Source: an uncultured Bacteroides sp.
GTDB lineage: Bacteria; Bacteroidota; Bacteroidia; Bacteroidales; Bacteroidaceae
Reading direction: 5' to 3'
NCBI GenBank assembly: GCA_959606905.1
Contig: CAUHML010000007.1
Span: 30,802-94,801 of the forward strand
DNA: 64,000 nucleotides
Shown: positions 60,801 to 64,000 of the stretch, one piece after another
Layout: the number at the start of each line of letters is the position of its first letter
Numbering within the stretch: position 1 is the stretch's first letter
The notes under the pieces: model-generated
What the model was told of the DNA's origin: nothing
What the model saw: the letters and a program-made list of their open reading frames with translations, nothing else
Database searches by the model: none
Position numbers and translations under genes: made by a program

Positions 60801-62145
60801 TATGGGTGCAACGGGGGGTGCCCTGCCCGACGCACTCATATTCCCAGTGGAATGCATGCCCGTCACGGTCTGTTTTCCTGGTCATCAAATGATTTTCATA
60901 CTCGATACGCGTCGTTTTCCCCATCGCATCGGTTATGGCGGTCATATCGTCTTCCCCGTCATACCCGTATCGCACCAGCACCTCCCTCTTCTTGTCGGGA
61001 GTATCCAGCCATACTGATTCCACCAGCCCATTGTCCGTGTAGTCAATACGGACGGAACGGCAGGCAGTATCCACAATCTGAACCAGTTCACCGTGTCTAT
61101 AGACAAATTCCAGATAGAATCCGGAGGCGTTTTCAATTCTCGAAATGCGGTATCGGTCAGGAGAGTCCTCATGCTCGTAACGGTAAGTCCGTTGTTCTTC
61201 GTGGTGGAATACCTCGAAAGACCCTTTCATCCTGCGGAGCGTCAGCTTTTCCTGACGCATATACTCCTCAGCACCTTCCGGAATCAGGGAGAAGCCCAGC
61301 ACGCGGCCGTCTTCAAGCCGGACAGCTATGGCGTCCTCCTCACGCACTATGTTAACATCCAAGTCATAGTTGGACTGGCAGCCATGCCCCAGAATCCCCC
61401 TGTAGTTATTTATGCTGCTCCAACTGCGCTTCCATTCCAGCGGTATCACACCCGGAAGGGTGAAGTCAACACCTTCGTAAACCACCGCGCCATTGACCAG
61501 GTTGACTGGCTCAAAGCCCATGTCACACAGCTTTTTGCTGAACGGGTTCCCGTCCCCCGCTATCTTTTTGATTATCTTATTCATCTTCTTACGCGCGAAG
61601 TTCATCACGGCACCGAAACCGAAGCTCATCGCCAGTCCCGTCAGGATGCCGCCCCAATCGGGAGCATAAGGGCCGCCCACATTCACCGGAGAACCCGTGG
61701 GAACAGGAATCGAGTAAGAGGTAGGGGCAAAAAGCGTAGGAACGACCTTCCAGAACTTCTTTTTTCCAGGTTCCAGGCTCAGAGGGATGCCTATGTCATT
61801 GCACGTCATCACGGAATGCCCCTTAGGGCTCAGTCTGGTACCGTCGGCAAAGACCGTTTTCGATGCGAAGAAGTTCATGGACTCATGCCCGATGATGGGA
61901 GCCATCACAAAAGTACCGAGAATAGGAATATGCGCCAGCGGAATAATAATCCCGCTCGTATCCGACACCCCCCTTTTCATCCCGTTAATATGGACAGTCG
62001 CACCGAGGAACGGGATATAGTCCATCGGGTCCAGCACAAAACCGATAAAGGGTTGGAAGGGATTGTTGGGAATGGGCGGAGGAAACACCGTGAAGTGTAT
62101 GTCAAGTCCCAATATCGGCGTGAAATGGTTAGCGGCGAAAAGCAT
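57835..62145 (-). CDS. Rhs polymorphic toxin with PAAR-like N terminus (T6SS effector)
   Basis: The 1436-residue protein has a spike-associated N terminus (residues 1-180: LDIHFTVFPPPIPNNPFQP, GHESMNFFASKTVFADGTRL), a DUF6531-like entry (FEPVNLVNGAVVYEGVDFTLPG about 205), many YD repeats to about residue 1250, the closing motif [20 protein letters not shown], then LYGYVFDTNTQIDPFGL. After this comes a toxin of about 140 residues (PTDWDAYPSIGRNGTFITD; SPLSGNEHFLGGGQHLPGG) of a type I cannot name. GC is far above that of the toxin tail, the usual core/tip contrast. VgrG loads such proteins for delivery to rivals. Confidence 0.93.
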   Translation of the reverse strand: MLFAANHFTPILGLDIHFTVFPPPIPNNPFQPFIGFVLDPMDYIPFLGATVHINGMKRGVSDTSGIIIPLAHIPILGTFVMAPIIGHESMNFFASKTVFADGTRLSPKGHSVMTCNDIGIPLSLEPGKKKFWKVVPTLFAPTSYSIPVPTGSPVNVGGPYAPDWGGILTGLAMSFGFGAVMNFARKKMNKIIKKIAGDGNPFSKKLCDMGFEPVNLVNGAVVYEGVDFTLPGVIPLEWKRSWSSINNYRGILGHGCQSNYDLDVNIVREEDAIAVRLEDGRVLGFSLIPEGAEEYMRQEKLTLRRMKGSFEVFHHEEQRTYRYEHEDSPDRYRISRIENASGFYLEFVYRHGELVQIVDTACRSVRIDYTDNGLVESVWLDTPDKKREVLVRYGYDGEDDMTAITDAMGKTTRIEYENHLMTRKTDRDGHAFHWEYECVGQGTPRCTHTWGDGGWQEGWIEYHPEEGYNIVRDCTKGETKYCYAASQLIGRIEDALGNVKRFEYTEYAEIYREWDEENHMTGYTYDAMGNRTGIVHPDGTTESFLYDEQGRLIMTVSPGGEKRLYVYRKDRNLLGSVIEADNSVTAFGYNENNLVSEIRHNGETIVLEYDENNSLAYLHDAKGGTTRWLYDYRGNVTGMVNASGGYRKFVYDALNRVTSTSSGGRITEFRYNSYEGILVAEENNRKVEFTYTPLGSLATRKENGVEIRFCYDLMERLRYLTNEHKERYTFIRNLRGDIVKETGFDNVQREYVRDRSGKVVKVLRPDNRYTAYEYDLNGRILRAAYSDGTWEEYAYDSNGRISRCRNVHNCIAFERDKAGRVVKETYSSGIAGDAGISVESRYDVNGRRMRMTSSLGADISQKYDCLGNVSYIEALNGLERQSWNAEIRRNVLGLEIEKGVTGGITVSRSYDDFGRPVTMSVRHGMVSRQQETYNRRYAWNANDQLRWVLNGITNGYVHYAYDALGNLAHAEYEDGRFEYKMPDVLGNIYRNKDHSDREYGAGGRLLRDTDYNYFYDCEGNLTLKTKRSSPGIASLDYIRPRRWGRDEDAAYTPPKNYTDAERKSLLTEWAREREHPVWKRGDYAYSWSGNGMLESVKTPDGGIVCFEYDALGRRSAKVGKDEIKRYLWDGNVLLHEWSYNKADRPTPVSDELGGVKVKNQEPTPDVITWVYEDGTFVPSAKLVDSERYSIVSDYLGRPVQAFDDSGEIVWQTEYDIYGGLRHLEGEKGFIPFRQLGQYEDEEVGLYYNRFRYYDPNTGIYISQDPIGLAGGNPTLYGYVFDTNTQIDPFGLDCDKVNKARERQHKMLQDNKGFNISPTDWDAYPSIGRNGTFITDRNGALGYFGNFKKGDTITISSAKAAKIEFDMGLSSGSLQDGFKVREVSGISSMNPRSPLSGNEHFLGGGQHLPGGAPEMVINSIPTTDNASVATVLTVLVK

Positions 62146-63484
62146 CTTCCATAAGGGTTTGAGGGTTTGTAAACCAGCTGATTTTAGAAATGGAGCGTTG
62201 TTCCCAGTTCTCTCCGAAAAGTAAAGTCATCCTTTCTCTCATCTCTTTACGCTCCACGGCGGGCACTCCCGTCGCGTTCTTCAAGTAGAACGCAACTATA
62301 AAGTACATTTCCGTAGGTCGGAGTTCTTCATCGTCCAAAGTGTAAAAGCGGCTGAAGTGACTGTCCAGGAACTCGGTCATGCGTTCCCGCATAGAATGGC
62401 TTTCTGCTACGATAATGGCATTCTTGCACGCGCTGACCGCACCGAAAGTATTGTTCTGTTCCAGACCGACAGTCACCTGCTTGATAAACCACTCGAAGGC
62501 CAAAGCAGGATGACCCGTAAGATTATAATATGCCGCCTTATATCCATACGCAGGAAGCAGCATCGTGCCACCCCCCGGATGGCCGCTCTTCCCCTCCTGC
62601 TCAAGCATCACGATAGCCTTGTCCAACAATGGGACAACCTGATCGTCCTTGAACGAAAACAGGAAGCCGGCATAAGCCAGGCAAGCGTAAGCCCACAGGC
62701 CGGCGTCACCGGAAGCTTGTCCGATCCCAAGCATTCTCTTTCCTAGACGGTGAACCCCGCTCCGGTCCTTTGCGGCGGCCGCCTTGCCCATTTCAACCAC
62801 TATGCATCGCAGCATGACCATAGGCTCCTGGGCATTGCCTTGACGCATCAGTTCCTCATACGCCCCTTGCATATCCATATTCTCCAAGGGGATGGACACG
62901 CTCCTCTTCCCGTACTTACGGCTCACGCCGGCAAACAGCTCACTCCCCTGATAATCAATCAGCGTAATGCCCGCTTGTCGGGGGAGCTGTTCCAGCAGCC
63001 GGTCCAGCCATTCATTCAGCTCACTGTAGTTGGAGACGGCCCGGGGGAGCAGCCCAACGAGGAACAGCCTCCTGCTTGCATTCGGAATGAACTTCTGAAA
63101 ACTCCCCAGCAAGTCCACCAGAAGCCCGTCCTGATGCCGCGGCTCCATCACGTTCCCAACTTTTTCTTTGAACAAGGAAAACTCCTCCCAGGGCAGGTCG
63201 GGATAGTCTTTCAGTCCTTTCTCATACTCCGCTATCCAATCCTTGGATATGTCATAGGCGAAGGTATCCGCACTGACAAAATCAGTCAGCATGACAACTA
63301 TAAGTTCGTTCACTTGGCTGTAAACGGATGATTCCAACTTATAGAAACCGTTCACTAGAGGCAAATCGTTATCGTGTATCAGCCACCGGACCAGTTTGAC
63401 ATCTTGCTTTCCAAGCAGGCTGTCAATCCATTTTTGTTGCACTTTGGATATCCGGACAGCTATAGGGTTATGTTCATTCGTCAT
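62129..63484 (-). CDS. T6SS-associated adaptor/chaperone-like protein
   Basis: The 451-residue mostly helical protein has TPR-like pairs in its C-terminal half (GLWAYACLAYAGFLFSF; AFEWFIKQVTVGLEQN). It sits between vgrG and rhs and overlaps rhs by 17 bp, so it probably helps load the Rhs effector onto the spike. No signal peptide. The family is not recognised by name; its GC content matches the rhs core, so it belongs to the conserved T6SS backbone. Confidence 0.7.
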   Translation of the reverse strand: MTNEHNPIAVRISKVQQKWIDSLLGKQDVKLVRWLIHDNDLPLVNGFYKLESSVYSQVNELIVVMLTDFVSADTFAYDISKDWIAEYEKGLKDYPDLPWEEFSLFKEKVGNVMEPRHQDGLLVDLLGSFQKFIPNASRRLFLVGLLPRAVSNYSELNEWLDRLLEQLPRQAGITLIDYQGSELFAGVSRKYGKRSVSIPLENMDMQGAYEELMRQGNAQEPMVMLRCIVVEMGKAAAAKDRSGVHRLGKRMLGIGQASGDAGLWAYACLAYAGFLFSFKDDQVVPLLDKAIVMLEQEGKSGHPGGGTMLLPAYGYKAAYYNLTGHPALAFEWFIKQVTVGLEQNNTFGAVSACKNAIIVAESHSMRERMTEFLDSHFSRFYTLDDEELRPTEMYFIVAFYLKNATGVPAVERKEMRERMTLLFGENWEQRSISKISWFTNPQTLMEDAFRR

Positions 63485-63491
63485 AAGACAG

Positions 63492-64000
63492 CTAATTTAA
63501 GTTGAGAGATGTCGAACCTTTGATTGTCGTAATCGCAGGTGATTCTATGTCAACGCCCGCCTTGCCATGCACGGTTACATGACTGGCTTCAGTGGATACT
63601 TTCGCAGCTTTTTCTTCTATCAGTGTATCACTCCTCAGCTTTATGGAGTCAATACCGGTTATCGAGTGCGATTTTGTCTCCTCCTCAATCGTCGTTTCGA
63701 CATCTATCTTCAGGTCCTTACCGTTGATCAGTATCTTACCATCAGTATGCAGTTCCAAAGACGAACTGCCGCAAGTGAGTATTATCTTCTCCGATGAATC
63801 TATTTTTGTTGTACCTGCACCGTCCATATCCATACTGGATTTACCGGGATCTTGTAGCCTGACACTCCCTGACGCATCATCCAGTTTCAAGGCACTGCCG
63901 CTACGCGAAACAAGAGACTTGCTCTTGTTTCCTTCTCCGCCGCCCTGTCCCACATCGGTGGAGAACACGCTCCCCATCACATAAGGACGGTCAGGACTGC
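63492..64000 (-). CDS. vgrG: VgrG spike protein (C-terminal part, cut by window end)
   Basis: The visible 169 codons begin SPDRPYVMGSVFSTDVGQG, the end of the gp5-like OB domain, and continue through LVSRSGSALKLDD and an alternating beta-helix (KIILTCGSSSLELHTDGKIL; SHVTVHGKAGVDIE). This is the needle of VgrG, the membrane-piercing tip of the T6SS. The gene runs off the right edge on its 5' side. The adaptor-like gene starts 7 bp downstream. Confidence 0.9.
   Translation of the reverse strand, partial: SPDRPYVMGSVFSTDVGQGGGEGNKSKSLVSRSGSALKLDDASGSVRLQDPGKSSMDMDGAGTTKIDSSEKIILTCGSSSLELHTDGKILINGKDLKIDVETTIEEETKSHSITGIDSIKLRSDTLIEEKAAKVSTEASHVTVHGKAGVDIESPAITTIKGSTSLNLN

Noticed and set aside
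58921..62154. Long plus-strand frames (up to 413 residues) across the rhs region
   Set aside because: They lie antisense to the GC-rich rhs and adaptor genes, whose protein families are clear; their translations have no recognisable domain and mirror the codon bias of the real strand.

Overview
The window comes from a Bacteroidales chromosome, most likely Bacteroides or Phocaeicola. Supporting signs are the Bacteroidetes -7 promoter element (TAnnTTTG) in front of many genes, the near absence of Shine-Dalgarno sequences, Bacteroidetes families (DUF4199, DUF6452/DUF6048-like, DUF3987, DUF6371-like) and a Bacteroidetes-type Rhs/VgrG type VI secretion (T6SS) locus. The species cannot be fixed from sequence alone.

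Region 1 (1-17205) is ordinary chromosome: eno; an ECF sigma operon; a structured RNA followed by tRNA-Thr on the minus strand; a DUF4199 gene with a glycosyltransferase operon; mntP-apbE; a TtcA-like gene; a TPR-nfeD-floA cluster; a nucleoside phosphorylase; the relic of a hybrid sensor kinase; and an intact mnmE.

Region 2 (about 17206-47500) is AT-rich accessory DNA that looks like the left part of an integrative and conjugative element abutting the 3' end of mnmE. It opens with a palindrome, a four-unit 10-bp repeat, a multi-HTH protein and a tyrosine integrase. A replication-like module follows (HTH protein, DUF3987 ATPase, DUF6371-like zinc-finger protein, UvrD-type helicase). Then come a degenerate serine recombinase, a second DnaK, a DNA polymerase sliding clamp and a long run of small unknown genes. 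No relaxase or conjugation gene lies in the window, so transfer functions would have to be to the right.

The most striking feature of region 2 is a family of seven long, imperfect hairpins of about 150-210 nt (about 32446, 34782, 39707, 41411, 43012, 44592 and 46253). Each stands just upstream of a gene or operon. Stems are kept by compensatory change while sequence varies, the apex carries a shared asymmetric internal loop, and four copies support a crossing (pseudoknot) pairing. One copy precedes the clamp gene and the others precede small unknown genes. Shared RNA leaders (antitermination or translational control) or single-strand promoters active when the element enters a recipient as ssDNA are the two readings I favour.

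Region 3 (47564-64000, minus strand) is the Rhs end of a T6SS locus: partial vgrG, an adaptor-like gene, a 1436-residue Rhs protein with a PAAR-like N terminus and a variable C-terminal toxin, and its immunity gene. Downstream lie four displaced Rhs C-terminal toxin/immunity cassettes joined by a repeated seam of about 110 bp. They include a deaminase-like toxin, a BECR-type nuclease candidate and a cassette whose immunity protein is probably secreted. Between the live rhs and this archive sit a Fic protein and a three-gene unit (ATPase plus two tyrosine recombinases, one lacking catalytic residues). The last rhs scrap abuts what may be the stub of an eighth hairpin leader, suggesting the T6SS segment was inserted into, or recombined against, the leader array.
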